Assembly: GCA_013399855.1 (NCBI GenBank)
Contig: VXAY01007422.1
Span: 1 to 64,000 of the forward strand
Length of the DNA stretch: 64,000 bases
Origin: Oxyruncus cristatus
Taxonomy: Eukaryota > Chordata > Aves > Passeriformes > Cotingidae
Direction: 5' to 3'
A program made the position numbers and the translations under genes. Shown one piece after another: positions 11,861-24,175 of the stretch. The notes below the pieces were generated by a model. That model did no database searches. It had not been told where the DNA came from and saw only the letters and a list, made by a program, of their open reading frames with translations. Position 1 is the stretch's first letter. Each line of letters begins with the position of its first letter.

Positions 11861-12284
11861 TTTTCCCTGGGGCACAGGGTGAATTTTCCTGTTGTGAAAG
11901 CACCTGGATGTGTTTTAGCACAAAGGGGTTCCCACGGATCCCCCCACCCAGGGTTGCTGCCCACCCACAGTCTGTGTGCCCTCACCCCACACTGGGGCTC
12001 TTGGGCCCCCCTGTACGATTTAAATCTGCTCCTGGTCAGAGACTATAATTAAAAAAAAAAAAAAAATCCTGTTTTTCAGTCCTCTTGGTCAGAGACTTTT
12101 TTAAAAAAACCCTATTTCTCAGTCTCCCCTGAGCCTGTCCCCGAAATGAAGAGGCTTGAAAGTCGAGGCAAGTGCGAGGTCAGTTGGGGTGTCCTATCAG
12201 AGATGGAACATCACAAGGGTCAGGGAGGCAGAGGGGCACTTACAGGACAGAAACAAAGCAAGGAATGGAATTACCAGGGAATCT

Positions 12285-12470
12285 GGGAAAATCCTGAGTT
12301 GGAAAGGAGCCACAAGGATTGAGTCCAACCCCTGGCCCTGCACAGACACCCCAACAATCCCACCATGTCCCGGAGGGGGTTGTCCTGGAGCTCTGGCCGC
12401 CTTGGGGCTGTGCCCAAGGTCAGTGGCCAACCCTGGTCAGTGCCAACCACCCTCTGGGGGAAGAGCCTTT
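12285..12470 (-). mobile_element. CR1 LINE 3' end, second subfamily
   Basis: cccctggccctgcacagaca and ccccaacaatcccacc as in 4200-4455. It ends where the AT-rich array begins. Confidence 0.78.
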
Positions 12471-12479
12471 GTACATGTT

Positions 12480-13876
12480 CACATAAAACAATAAATGTGT
12501 TCACATTTAATCTGTCTATATACGTTCACATGTTATATATAGTTATATGCTCACATATGTATATAATATGTTCACATATAATATATATATTTCACACGTA
12601 ATCTTTATATGTATGTTCACATATTGTATGCAGAAACAGATTATATGTGAACATTATATTTATATTCACATATAATATGTGCACATATAATATATGTGTT
12701 CACATATAATCTCTCCATGTTAACATATTATATATAGTAATAGATTATATGTTCACATCTAATATATTCACATAGAATAATGTCTTCACATATTTATATG
12801 TTCACACCTATCTATATGTATGTTCACATGTTATAAATATAGATAAATTATATTAGGTAGAATATATGCTTATATATGATCTGTATGTTCAAATATAATA
12901 TGTTCACCTATAATAATATGTGCACATACAATAATATGTATGTGTTCACACATAATCTATGTTCCCATATTATATATAGTAATAGATTATATGTTCACAT
13001 CTAATATATTCACATAGAATAATGTCTTCACATATTTATATGTTCACACCTATCTATATGTATGTTCACATTCTAAATATAGATAAATTTCATGTTCATA
13101 CATATTTTAAATATAGATAAATTTTATGTTCACATATATTTGTTCACATCTAATATGCTCACATCTAATCTATATATATGTTCAAATATTATAATATGTT
13201 CATGTATAATAATACGTGCACATACAATAATATATATGTGTTCACATATAATCTCTCCATATACGTTCACATGTGATAAATACAGATAGATTATATGTTC
13301 ACATCTATATGTTCCCATCTAATATGTTCACATCTATATGTTCCCATCTAATATGTTCACATCTAATCTATATATATGTTCACATCTAATGAAATATGTG
13401 TTAACATGTCATCTATGTTCACATATTATATATAGTAATAGATTATGTGTTCACATATAATATGTTCACCTATAATATGTTCACATACAATAATATGTTC
13501 ACATCTAACATATATATGTTCACATCTAATCTATCTATTTATATTATAAATAGAGATAGATTAAATGTTCACATATAATATGTTCCCATCTAATAATATG
13601 TTCACACATTTTATATATATGTTCCCATCTAATCTATATATAAATATGTTCACATGTTATAAATATGGATAGATTATCTGCTCACATATAATATGACCAC
13701 ATATAATAATATATATGATCAAATATAATCTATCTACATATATGTGTTCACATGTTATATATATATAGGTAGAATATATGCTTATATATAGTATGGCCAC
13801 ATATGATTATATATATATTCATTTATTTATATATATATATACAAATATATTCACATATTATATATGTATATCTGTT

Positions 13877-13907
<31 letters not shown>

Positions 13908-13920
13908 TCACATATAATCT
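12480..13920. repeat. AT-rich tandem array (TATGTTCACATATAATA-type)
   Basis: About 1.44 kb of imperfect units built on atgttcacatataatatg. A higher-order duplication is visible: about 105 bp from 12731 recurs from 12973 (offset 242 bp) nearly unchanged. The end grades into (TA)n and a short (CA)n near 13880. The units are partly self-complementary. Confidence 0.92.
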
Positions 13921-13978
13921 TGGAGCATCCCAGGCATCCATAACCCATTCCCTGTCCTCCCCACTGATCCCCAACTCC

Positions 13979-14281
13979 CTCTGCTATCCCGGGACCTGGA
14001 TCCTCTGCTGTTCTGGGAGATGGATCCTCTCTGTTCAGGGAGATGGATCCTCTGCTATCCAGGGATCTGGATCCCCTGCTATCCACAGACCTGGATCCTC
14101 TGCTATCCAGGGATCTGGATCCTCTGCTATCCACAGACCTGGATCCTCTCTGTTCAGGGACCTGGATCCTCTGCTATCCAGGGATCTGGATCCTCTGCTG
14201 TTCAGGGAGATGGACCCTCTCTGTTCAGGGAGATGGACCCTCTGCTGTTCAGGGAGATGGACCCTCTGCTGTTCAGGGCAC
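13979..14281. repeat. 24-bp minisatellite, about 12-13 units
   Basis: Units resemble ctggatcctctgctatccag, with variants ctgttcagggagatgga. Two variant types alternate. Because 24 is a multiple of 3, several frames stay open on both strands, giving spurious reading frames. Confidence 0.92.
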
Positions 14282-14459
14282 TTCCTCACTGGGTACACTC
14301 TGGAGCCTCCACAACAGCTCCCAGCTCCCACACTGCAGGGCCTGTTCATCCTGGGAATGGTGGAGCACCGGGGGATGGAGGGCAGGCGGGATCCTCCCTT
14401 GGGCAGCGCTGGGAAATCAGCTTAAACACGGCCTGGAACGGCCCCTTCCAGTGCTGTGT

Positions 14460-14716
14460 TTAGGCTTCAACTCAGCCTGGCTCATCTCAGCCACCCCAAA
14501 GTCAGGCAGGACTAAACTCAGCCTGGCTTAAATCAACAACCCCAAAGTCAGGCTTAATCCTGGTTCTTCTCAGCCACCCTAAAGTAAGCCAGGCTTAAAG
14601 TCAGCCTGGCTAAATCAACCACCCCAAAGTCAGGCAGGCTTACATTTAGCCTGGCTCCATCCGAAGTCAGGCAGGATTAGGTTGAGCCTGGCTCTTCTCA
14701 GCCACCCCGAAGTCGG
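14460..14716. repeat. ~50-bp tandem repeat, about five units
   Basis: Recurring blocks cagcctggct, tctcagccacccc and aaagtcaggcagg with variable spacers. The units are diverged, suggesting an old array. Confidence 0.85.
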
Positions 14717-15207
14717 GTGTGCAATCTGAGGTCACAGATCTTGTGGAGATCCAACCACCCCTAAAGCACAATTCCTGCTTTCCAAAAATAGCTGGGATGA
14801 GCGGCTCTTCAACTCCCCCCCGCCCCGAGCTCAGCTCTCCTGACACCTCAGACAAACCCTGCTGCAGCAGCAAGGGCCTAATTAGTGCCTCAGCAATGAG
14901 CGGCTAATGAGGAGCTGCCAAGAAGGGCCCCTCAGGGTTGTGGAGGAGCAGTCTGGACACAAAGCAAACATCAGCGAGACGTGCTTGGGAAAAGGGACTT
15001 CTCACACTGGCATGAATTAAGGAGAAGTTTGTTGGGAAATACATGGATTCAAAGGTGTTGAACGTGGTTCTTATCAAGCTGGGACCTGGGGAGAGCTCTG
15101 CCTGCCCCGAGACACTGAACTGCACCACGGAGGGGGCAGAGGAGACCACCAGGACCAGGAGAGGTGGAGATGATGTGACCCCAGGTAGAAATAAAAGAGA
15201 GACTTTC

Positions 15208-15655
15208 TTCTGGAATCACACTATTGTTAAGGTTGGAAAAAGCTCTGAGATCATGAAGTCCAGCTGTTCTCCCTCAGCACTGCCGAGGCCACCAGTGCCC
15301 CATGTCCCCAAGTGCCACATCCACAGGGTTTTTGAACATCTCCAGGGATTGGACTCCAGCACTGCCCTGGGCAGCTGTGCCAGGGCTGGACAGAAATCTT
15401 TCCTAATACCCAGTTTAAACTTCTCCTGGCCCAGCTGGAGGCCGTTCCCTCTCCTCCTGTCCCTGTTCCCTGGGAGCAGAGCCCGCCCCCCCCCGGCTCC
15501 CCCCTCCTGGCAGGGAGTTGCAGAGCCAGAAGGTCCCCCCTGAGCCTCCTTTGCTCCAGGCTGAGCCCCCCCAGCTCCCTCAGCCCCTCCTGCTGCTCCA
15601 GCCCCTTCCCAGCTCCGCTCCCTTCCCTGCACACGCTCCAGCCCCTCCATGTGCT
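15208..15655 (-). mobile_element. CR1 LINE 3' end, third subfamily
   Basis: aaggttggaaaaagctctga, cccaagtgccacatccaca, then the gttccctgggagcagagccc and agggagttgcagagccag blocks shared with 51955-52430 and 34185-34478. Confidence 0.85.
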
Positions 15656-15664
15656 TTTCAGACA

Positions 15665-15812
15665 CATGGCTGTCCTGGATCCCTGGAAGTGTCCAAGGCC
15701 AGGTTGGAGCAACCTGGGCTGGTGGAAGGTGTCCCTGCCCATGGCAGGGGGTGGCACTGGATGGGATTTAAGGTCCCTTCCAACCCAAAGCATTTTCGGA
15801 TCCTATAAAACC
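15665..15812 (+). mobile_element. CR1 LINE tail abutting an opposite CR1
   Basis: Common-subfamily tail from ctggatccctggaagtgtcc to ccaacccaaagcatt. It starts within 10 bp of the end of the preceding minus copy, giving a head-to-head pair. Confidence 0.85.
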
Positions 15813-16659
15813 ATCCACTTCCAATGTGGAGAATCCACTTCCAACTCAAAGTATTCCAGCTGCACCTCTGACCTGAGGAATTCCACCCTCTCTAGTGCAG
15901 GTTCCCACCTCTGCCACACCATCCCAGAAATGCCAAGGGATGTGAACAGGAGTATTTTTCCCAACTTCCCTGATTCCCTTAACGCTGTATTGTCTGAATG
16001 ACAGGAAACAAAGCAAGTTTGTCAGGACAAACGACATCTTAATGGAGGGATTAAAAATGAATCAAACCCTTTTTTAAACTTGTTTCTCACAGCCCCCAGA
16101 CAAAACAGCAGCTTCAGCTCTGATTTCACTGAGCTTTGTCAGGCAGCTGAAAAATCACATATTGAAACCCTTACCTTTACTGGTACAAGTTCCTGTGCCG
16201 GGGTATTTTATGTTGGAAGCTGCCAAAAATCAGCCTCAATTAATGTACTAAGGCTCCCCTGCACTAAAGAGCCTGAACCAGCTGCTAAATTATAAACTAA
16301 TACAATTTCCAAATGAATCTGTGCCCAGAATTCCAGTGGTTCCATGGGTAAATATCCTGCCTTTTCTCCGCCGGGTTGGAACAATGAAGCTCCTGAAAGG
16401 ATCCATTCATGTTTTTATTAGCTCCGAGCTCTCCGATGTGCCCTTCAGCCCGAGCTGGCTCTGGAATTCCCTCCCCCAGCACAGAAGGTGAGGCCGTGAC
16501 TCACGGGATGGGGACACCGGGCACAAATTTTAGTATCCTCTGTCAAAAGTTCCTGTTGGACACCCAGCAGAGCTACGCTGGGAATAACAGAGCCATGGAT
16601 TTCTACAGCAGGACGAGCTCGGCCCTGCTCAGAGGCACCTCCTGATCAAAGCATTTCCC

Positions 16660-16835
16660 GGCCCTGGCCCAGGTTGCCCAGAGAAGCTGTGGCTGCCCCT
16701 GGATCCCTGGAAGTGTCCCAGGTCAGATTGGAGCATCCTGGGATAGCAGAAGGTGTCCCTGCCCGTGGCAGGGGTAGCACTGGATGGGCTTTAAGGCCCC
16801 TTCCAACCCAAACCATTTTGTGATTCCATGAATGC
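16660..16835 (+). mobile_element. CR1 LINE 3' end, short
   Basis: ggcccaggttgcccagagaa to ccaaaccattttgtgattcc, with the terminal attccatga present. Confidence 0.87.
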
Positions 16836-18727
16836 AGAATAGTCAAATTGACAGAGATTTTCCATTGGGTCCCACACTTTGCACTGAATTTAAACCCACT
16901 TGGAGCCACAATAATCCCAATCAATGTGGTGCAGTTCGCACCTCGCAGACCCTCCTGTCTCTCCATGACCAGCCTCCAGCTCCGAATTAAAACCAGGTGG
17001 ACAGGGTAGGGCAGCTCTGCACCAAACCAGGGCCAACTTCAGGCTCGGAGTTTCATTCCTTTGGCTTTATCTTGGCTTCCTCTGGGTTTACAATTTCTGT
17101 AATTTCTGTGGAGTTACAGCGGGTGAAGTTTTACCACAGAACTTCTGTGTGAGGTGAAATCTCATTAAATGAGAGAAGTTTTGTCTCGGAGTCATCAACA
17201 CATCAGTCCCTGCCTGGAATGAGCTGTTGCAGTAATCACTGTTCACATCTAATCTTGCCCTTGATGGTTACAACCAGATTCTTCAGGAGAAAGTGTGAAT
17301 CCCTGTAATTTTTTGGGCTTGTTTGCTTTGGAAATTGCTCCAGCAGAGTAATGCAGCAAGACAATCTTCTCCCAAAGTAAACATGGCATCTGGAGGGTGG
17401 CAATAATTCATTCTTTTAGCAAAATTACCCCACAATCACCCGCCCTCAGCTCTGAAAATTAGGGTTTCATGGTGCCCCACCAGTGTAACTTGGATTTCTG
17501 GTGCAAACGGAGCTCAGCATGGACAGGGAGTGTTGTGGCTGCGAAGTTATCCCTGTGAAAAACGGGAGAGGTGACAATTCCCACACTCTTCTTGTGGATG
17601 AAGGTGGATGAGTTACTGCTTGGAGGCTGCTCCCACCTCCCAGCCACGCTTCCCTACGGCAACCAGGCTTCTGCTCTGAAACCAGAGCAACTAATGAGGG
17701 ACAAAACCACTGTAGGGTATTTTTGTTTCCCCTGGCAAAATTAATGAGGGACTAAATTAAGGGCTCCCGAACCATTTTGCCGGATACCTGCGGAGCCCCC
17801 GTGATTCCCAGGCTGTGAACCTGCTGCTGTGGAGCACTGAAAGCACCACAGGCCTGAAGTCCCTGCCGGCAAATCAGCAATTCAGGAGGAGCTGAAGGCA
17901 AATCCTTGGAATCAAAGCCGTGGGGACAGAAATAACGTGAGATGTGCAAGTGCAAATAAAACTCGTGGCTCATCTCCGACGTCCTCGGAATGTTGGTGCC
18001 TCCCCTGCTCTGTTCCTTTGATCCCTGATTTCAGGGCCCCGAGGCCAAACCTGTTAAGGCATAACCCAACCTAATCCAACCCGAAGCATCCAAACATTCC
18101 AACACTTCCTGCAGAATTGTTCTCCCAAAGGCACTTCTCTCAAATTCCCAATGATTCCGAAATCCAAGCTGAGAACTTCACTCTTTAGCTTTTCAGAGGC
18201 TGCAGATCCCGGGCACAGAGAGTTCAAATCTGGGATTTCCATCCCGGAAATCAGCATTCCCAATTGCATTTCTTGGGATCGACCTCTGGTATGAGGCTCT
18301 CAAGACACAAAACCGTAACAAGAGGCAGAGACACAACCGACTGTTTGCTCAGGCAGGGACAAGCCCAAAGAAAAGAGGAAATTCCCAAGAAATTCCAGAA
18401 AAGGCAACAGCTTGGCCAGAGATTCCACCTAAATAGTTACCCTTGGGCAAAGCATTTCAACACTTGGATATTTAACTGCTTGGATATTCTCATTTGAATG
18501 AATTAAATCTGAAAAAAAACATTTCTATTTAAATCAGAGCAGGACATTGATGAACTCTGAGCCAACGTAAGAACGTATCAAATCAACCGTGTGGAAAATT
18601 CAATCCTTTAAATCGATGTAGGAATACGGAAAGGTTGATTTTTTTTTTTTTTCCCCCTCCCGGAAACAAAAATTATTAGTTTTCAACACTGCCCAGGAAA
18701 GACGTGGAACTGCTGGAGGGATTCCAG

Positions 18728-19112
18728 AGCAGGTCACTGGAGCCAGGCTGGGAGAGCTGGGGGGGTTCCCTGGAGAAGAGAAGGCTCCAGGGAGAGCTGA
18801 GAGCCCCTGGCAGGGCCTAAAGGGGCTCCAGGAGAGCTGGAGAGGGACTGGGGACAAGGGATGGAGGGACAGCACACAGGGAATGGCTTCCCAGTGCCAG
18901 AGGGCAGGGAGAGATGGGAGATTGGGAAGGAATTGCTGGCTGGGAGGGTGGGCAGGCCCTGGCCCAGGTTGCCCAGAGAAGCTGTGGCTGCCCCTGGATC
19001 CCTGGAAGTGTCCAAGGCCAGGTTGGAGCATCCTGGGATAGTGGAAGGGGTCCCTGCCCATGGCAGGGCAGTTGAAATGAGATGATCTCCAAAGTCCCTT
19101 CCCGCCCAAACC
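18728..19112 (+). mobile_element. CR1 LINE 3' end near exon C
   Basis: Long common-subfamily copy: gccaggctgggagagctggg, gagcccctggcagggcctaa, through ccattccaggattctcagac. It is antisense to MDGA2 transcription. Confidence 0.88.
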
Positions 19113-19134
19113 ATTCCAGGATTCTCAGACCCGT

Positions 19135-19207
19135 CGCCTCAGCCACGGCAGGGGGTGGAACGAGACGACCTTGAGGGTCCCTTCCCACCCAAACCATCCC
19201 GTGATTC
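19135..19207 (+). mobile_element. CR1 LINE tail fragment beside exon C
   Basis: A second tail only (cagggggtggaacgagacga, cccaaaccatcccgtgattc), ending 57 bp from the last base of exon C. Confidence 0.75.
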
Positions 19208-19264
19208 CCTGGCGGAAGGTGACAGCAAAGAGGTGCGGGGCAGAGGGCCCGGCTGCAGCCCCAC

Positions 19265-19397
19265 CTGTCCTGTTGGAGAGGCGGAAGGACACCATCTTGT
19301 CCGGGATGCTGCAGACATTCCGCACGGAGGCGATGCAGCTGTAGTTGGCGTAGTCCTGAGGGCGCAGGTTCTTCAGCTTCAGGATCTTGGTTTCTCC
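19265..19397 (-). CDS. MDGA2: MDGA2 internal exon C: C-terminal half of Ig domain 2
   Basis: This 133-bp exon holds 44 codons plus one base, starting in phase 0 with GETKILKLKNLRPQDYANYS and ending SFRLSNRT plus G. It supplies the DYANYSC motif with the F-strand Cys of Ig2, a second Cys in NVCSIPDK, and two N-glycosylation sequons (NYS, NRT). The acceptor is tcctctcgcag; the donor is ACAG|GTGGGG, which lacks the usual purine at +4 and is probably weaker. The final G joins CC of exon D to make Ala. Exons B and C together encode Ig2 and are bounded by phase-1 introns, so the pair is a symmetric 330-bp cassette. A plus-strand CR1 tail ends about 60 bp beyond the donor. Confidence 0.95.
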
Positions 19398-19549
19398 CTG
19401 CGAGAGGAGGAGGGACAATTAGGAAGCGACAGAGGCTGAGGGACAAGGAGGGATGCAGGGAACGCCCAGACCGGGAAGGGAGGAGGAAGCTGGTTTGGCA
19501 GAGCCTTTGGAGCCGCAGCGTTATTTGGGATGATTTATTTTAATAAATA

Positions 19550-20197
19550 TCATTTTATAGGGATAAAGAAATAAAGTAAAAAGGTGATGAAAAATGAAGA
19601 AAAATTATGAGATTTAAAATAAATGACAGATAACGGAATGGGTTAAGGAAGTAAATGAGAAATGAAAAAACATAAATGAAAAGAGAAAAAAAAGAGAATA
19701 TAAAATAAAGAAAACCGTAAAGTAATAATCAAATAAATAGAATGGCAAATAAAATAAATTGTAATGGTAAAAAAAATTAATTAAAAATAGATAGTAAAAT
19801 AAATTAGAAGTGATAAAAAATAAAAGGAAAGAAAGAGAAAAAGAGAGAAGGAAAAAAGAAAGAAAAGAAAGGAAAGAAAGAAAAGAAAGGAAAGAAAGGA
19901 AAGAAAGAAAAAAGAAAGAAATGAAAGAAAGAAAGAGGTAAATAAAATTAAATTAATAAAAATAAANNNNNNNNNNNNNNNNNNNNNNNNNNNNNNNNNN
20001 NNNNNNNNNNNNNNNNNNNNNNNNNNNNNNNNNNNNNNNNNNNNNNNNNNNNNNNNNNNNNNNNNNNNNNNNNNNNNNNNNNNNNNNNNNNNNNNNNNNN
20101 NNNNNNNNNNNNNNNNNNNNNNNNNNNNNNNNNNNNNNNNNNNNNNNNNNNNNNNNNNNNNNNNNNNNNNNNNNNNNNNNNNNNNNGAGAGAAAGAA

Positions 20198-20229
<32 letters not shown>

Positions 20230-20400
20230 AGAGGTAAAAAATTGAAATGAATAAAAAATAAATTAAACTAAATTATTTTACTATTAATTAATTTAATTAA
20301 TCATTAATTAAAATTAATTATATGATATAATAATACATAAGAAAGAAAAGAAAGAAAGGGGTAAATAAAATGAAATGAATAAGAAATAAATTAAATTTAA
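19550..20400. repeat. AT- and purine-rich tract (AAAT/GAAA repeats) around a gap
   Basis: Runs of aataaa-type repeats pass into (gaaa)n and (ga)n tracts on both sides of the gap. Long polypurine runs of this kind are hard to sequence. Confidence 0.88.
19967..20186. other. Assembly gap, 220 N
   Basis: Unresolved bases flanked by GAAA/GA repeats on both sides. The true length is unknown and may well be longer. Confidence 0.98.
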
Positions 20401-21599
20401 AACCTTAATAAATAAATATATCTCCAAATGCAAAAAATCACAAGGTATTGACAGAAATCCTGCTGTTTTCCCTTAAAAACGAGCTGCTGATGGATTTTAT
20501 TTCTAGCCAGCAGTGTAACCACAGAGCAGGGATGTGGAATGCTGGAGTTCCTTCGGCAACATTCGGAATAAAATTGGACAATGAGGGATTCCCACTGCAG
20601 CGCCCACAAAGCATCAAAAATCAAACTTGGAAAGGGTCAGAATCCAGAATCCTGGGAAAGCTGAGCAACTTTTATCATTCCCAAAGTTTGAGCGATTTAA
20701 TTATTGTTTAATTATTTCATTTCTTTTAACGACGTCGTGTGGACAAACTGCCCGGGAACACACCAGCGAAACCAGGGGCGGTTGGGAAAACACTCCTATG
20801 GAAGCGGCAAGGAAAATAAACCAGCACAAAGGAAGAGAGGGACGAACGGGAGAGAAAAACCAGGCCCTGAAATCGGGCCTGGCAGATGTTCGGAATATCG
20901 GAATTCCAGGGCTTTCTGTGTGTAATCAGACCCACTGGAATGATGTGGTTGAAGTGCAGCCCATGGGATTCCATGTTTGCAAGGCCAAGCCTTGGAAAGG
21001 CTGATCCTGAAGATGAAGATCCTGCTTTAAGGAGGTTTAGCTGGGATGGGGAAGGGCCTGATCCAGGCAACCAAAGCTCTGGAAACACAGGGCAGCCACA
21101 TCCCAGCAATTCCCTCCTCGGCTCCGCTCTCCGACTCCAACCTGTGGGCTGAGCCCACAATGGAATTCTGGACCATGTCCCCACATTGCAGAGATTTATA
21201 AAAACACGTGTATTTTCTTCACTGGTTTGGATAATTAGTCTAATTACGTCTAATTGCATAATTATTGTAAATACAGCAAATTTAATCTTGCAACTCAGGC
21301 GATTACAACGTGTGACGAGGAGGATGCAAACTTGGAGGGAAAAAAACCTCCACTGGTAGATTTGGGATTTGGGAAGTTCAGCATTTCCAACACTCCCACG
21401 GGAGAGAACCTGCAGGTTTGCTCCATTTCCCTCCCCACGGCTGCTGAAATAAGTAGCTGAAGTCGCCTGATTGATTGGAAAAATCTGTCCAAAATCCAAG
21501 GATTTATTTAGAGGTGCCAAGTTTTCCAGGTGCCTTCCTGGTGCTTTAAGTGCCAACAGGATCCCGGGCTGATCCCCCAGCATGGGCAGCAGGGCAGGG

Positions 21600-22375
21600 G
21601 AGGATTGTGCCCCTCTGCCCCTCAGGTGAGACCCCCCTGCAGAGCTGCTCCAGCCTGGGAACAGCACAGGGAGGACGTGGAGCTGCTGGAGAGAGTCCAG
21701 AGGAGGCCCTGGAGCTGCTGCCAGGGCTGGAGCCCCTCTGCCATGGAGCCAGGCTGGGAGAGCTGGGGGGGTTCACTGGAGAAGAGAAGGCTCCAGGGAG
21801 AGCTGAGAGCCCCTGGCAGGGCCTAAAGGGGCTCCAGGAGAGCTGGAGAGGGACTGGGGACAAGGCAGGGAGGGACATATTAGAAAGAAATTCTTTCCAG
21901 AGAGGGTGATCAGCCACTGGAATGGGCTGCCCAGGGAAGGGGTGGATTCTCCATCCCTGGAGGTTTTCAAGATGAGGCTGGACGTGGCACTGAGTGCCAT
22001 AGTCTGGGAACCGCGGTGGGGTTGGATCAAGGGTTGGACTTGATGATCTCAGAGGTCCTTTCCAACCCCTCTGATTCTGTGATTCTACGACAGGACACAG
22101 GGAATGGCTTCCCACTGCCAGAGGGCAGGGAGAGATGGGAGATTGGGAAGGAATTGCTGGCTGGGAGGGTGGGGAGGCCCTGGCCCAGGTTGGGCAGAGA
22201 AGCTGTGGCTGCCCCTGGATCCCTGGAAGTGTCCAAGGCCAGGTTGGAGCAACCTGGGCTGGTGGAAGGTGTCCCTGCCCGTGGCAGGGGGTGGCACCGG
22301 ATGGGCTTTGAGGTCACAGAATCACGGGATCACACGGGTTGGAAAGGACCTCTGAGATCATCAAGTCCAACCCTT
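21600..22375 (+). mobile_element. Composite of CR1 LINE copies
   Basis: 21600-22085 is a long plus copy ending with the terminal repeats (gattctgtgattctacga). A second plus common-subfamily body (22086-22310) follows, then a short inverted tail (acagaatcacgggatcacac, ggttggaaaggacctctgag) to 22375. Nested insertion or recombination is likely. Confidence 0.82.
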
Positions 22376-22569
22376 CATTAAAATAAAAATAGAAAACAAT
22401 TCCCATTCCATGGGTACATCAGTCGTTCAACAAGACTTTCCATTTCTATACCATGGCCCACTTCTCAAGCACATTAAAAAGCAGAATATCTCTGAGTTCC
22501 GTCAGTAATTTTATAAATTGGATGCTGGAGCACCGTTCCCTTCCCACCCAAACCATCCTGGGATTTTAT

Positions 22570-23800
22570 GATTACTGAAACAAGAAAACCATCACAAATA
22601 ACAGATATCCCTTTTCGGGGGGTAAAATACCTGAGAAATTTTGAGTTACAACTTGTTTCCCTTTCCGCCTCACCTGATTTTCAGATTATAACCCACCTTT
22701 AAACCACTCAACGGGAGAATTCCATCCCAAATTTGTCCCTCTTGGTGCTCTGAAGTCAAATCCCCTCCGTCCCTCTTCACATCAGCTCTCACTATTTGCA
22801 AGCCCTCTCATTAGCTGAGCTAATTATGCCAAGGATGCTGATGACTCCTGACCCTTTAATTACATGTTTTTCCTCTTATAAACACGGATCAGGTCCTGTC
22901 AGCACAGAGACAGGACACACTGACTCAACCTGACCTCCAAGAAATGCATAAAGGTTATGGATAAGCTTTTAAGTATCAGCAGGACAACGTGATTTATTCC
23001 TTAATTAAGCCCACTCAGAGATTTTAGGAAGGATGATGCAAATAACCTGGAAATATATATTAAAAAAAAAAATTAATTTATCTAATTTCGTGTGACGCAT
23101 TTTGTTGGGCAAATTTTTTCCTTTTTGGGAAGACAATAATCAGCATTTCCACCCTGAAATACGAAACAGAAAGTCCCCTGCCCAGGGAGACTCTCGCTTT
23201 TTAATTAAAACATTTCAAAACTCCTCTTCACACACTCGAGTCCCCGCAAACGAGCCACGGATTTGCCAAACCGGGCCCGCGCATGTTCAATTAAAAACAA
23301 CCTCATTACACGGAGCAGACCAATGACTGGGCTCTGTCATCTAATTCCCATCTCTGCGAGGCTCCCGCTCCACATTTCTCAGGAAAACAGGGAGCAATAG
23401 AAAGCTGTCAAGCACAATAAAGGGGAAAAAAATGAAAGTGCTCTCAAATCATTAGCTGCAAATTATTTATGGAAGTCACAGGGTGCCTTCTGCTCTGAAC
23501 ACCAAATTACCAGCCCGTTTTCACCTCTGCCTTTACTTGGTATTGCTTGAGACTGTTCCAAAACAATTTTTCTCCTGTTTTATTTCCTTTTTACATTTTT
23601 TTTTCCTTTTTTTTTTTCCTTGCCAACACCATCCCACACTTTTTTTTTGTCCACAGACAATGGGATTTGCCACCTTTTTATTCGGGCGCTCCACAAGTGT
23701 GTTAACAGTGAATTAATTTCATTTAAACTGACAGAGCCCAGACTGCTTTCGGGGCTGTGAGTGGGAGCAGGAAGGCTTTAAAAATGCATTTGTTCCCTTT
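22570..23800. other. Repeat-free AT-rich stretch, possible regulatory DNA
   Basis: About 1.2 kb without CR1 or tandem repeats in a repeat-dense intron. It has TAATTA-type and SOX-like (acaata, 23414-23419) motifs and poly-T tracts near 23595-23650. The regulatory reading is inference from composition alone. Confidence 0.3.
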
Positions 23801-23924
23801 TTTTGCCACCTCCCCTTTCAGGTGTGTAATTCTGGCACAAAACCTTCTATTTAAAGACAAGCAAAGCAGAAAAAAAAAAAACAATAAAAAACCAGCCATG
23901 GGGGGTTGCCAAAGAGTTTAGAAT

Positions 23925-24175
23925 TATGGAATGATTAAGGGTGGAAAAGACCTTGAACACCTAAACATCCTAAACACCCTAAACACCACTAAAACACTTG
24001 AACATCCTAAACACCACTAAAACATGTCACCAAGTGCCACATCCAGTGGTTTTTTGAGCATTTCCAGGGATGGGGCTCCACTACATTCCTGGGCAGCTTT
24101 TTCCAATGCTTTCCAACTCTGTTCAAGAAAAACATCTCCCTAATATTTAGTATAAAGCTCCCCTGACCTTCACAG
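23925..24175 (-). mobile_element. CR1 LINE 3' end (inside duplication copy 1)
   Basis: gggtggaaaagaccttgaac, ccaagtgccacatcca and gagcatttccagggatgggg. A local reiteration (taaacaccactaaaacac) expands it relative to copy 2. Confidence 0.82.

Larger units (their letters stand above)
2283..19264 (-). other. MDGA2 intron between exons C and D (16,982 bp)
   Basis: Holds CR1 copies, the inverted repeat, the AT-rich array and minisatellites listed separately. I see no gene or clear element in 3070-4200, 4460-5550, 7030-7610, 8140-8840, 9130-9510, 9900-10500 or 11345-11510. The same is true of 14720-15200, 15815-16660 and 16840-18700. These look like ordinary repeat-poor intron. 10735-10960 is A- and T-rich low complexity, and a short (TA)n tract lies near 3810. 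Confidence 0.85.

Noticed and set aside
13778..14531. Several overlapping open frames on both strands
   Set aside because: Caused by a 24-bp repeat whose length is a multiple of three and which lacks stops.
20726..21667. 313-codon minus-strand frame
   Set aside because: No recognised domain; its start lies in a CR1, and the rest has no codon pattern or family match that I can see.
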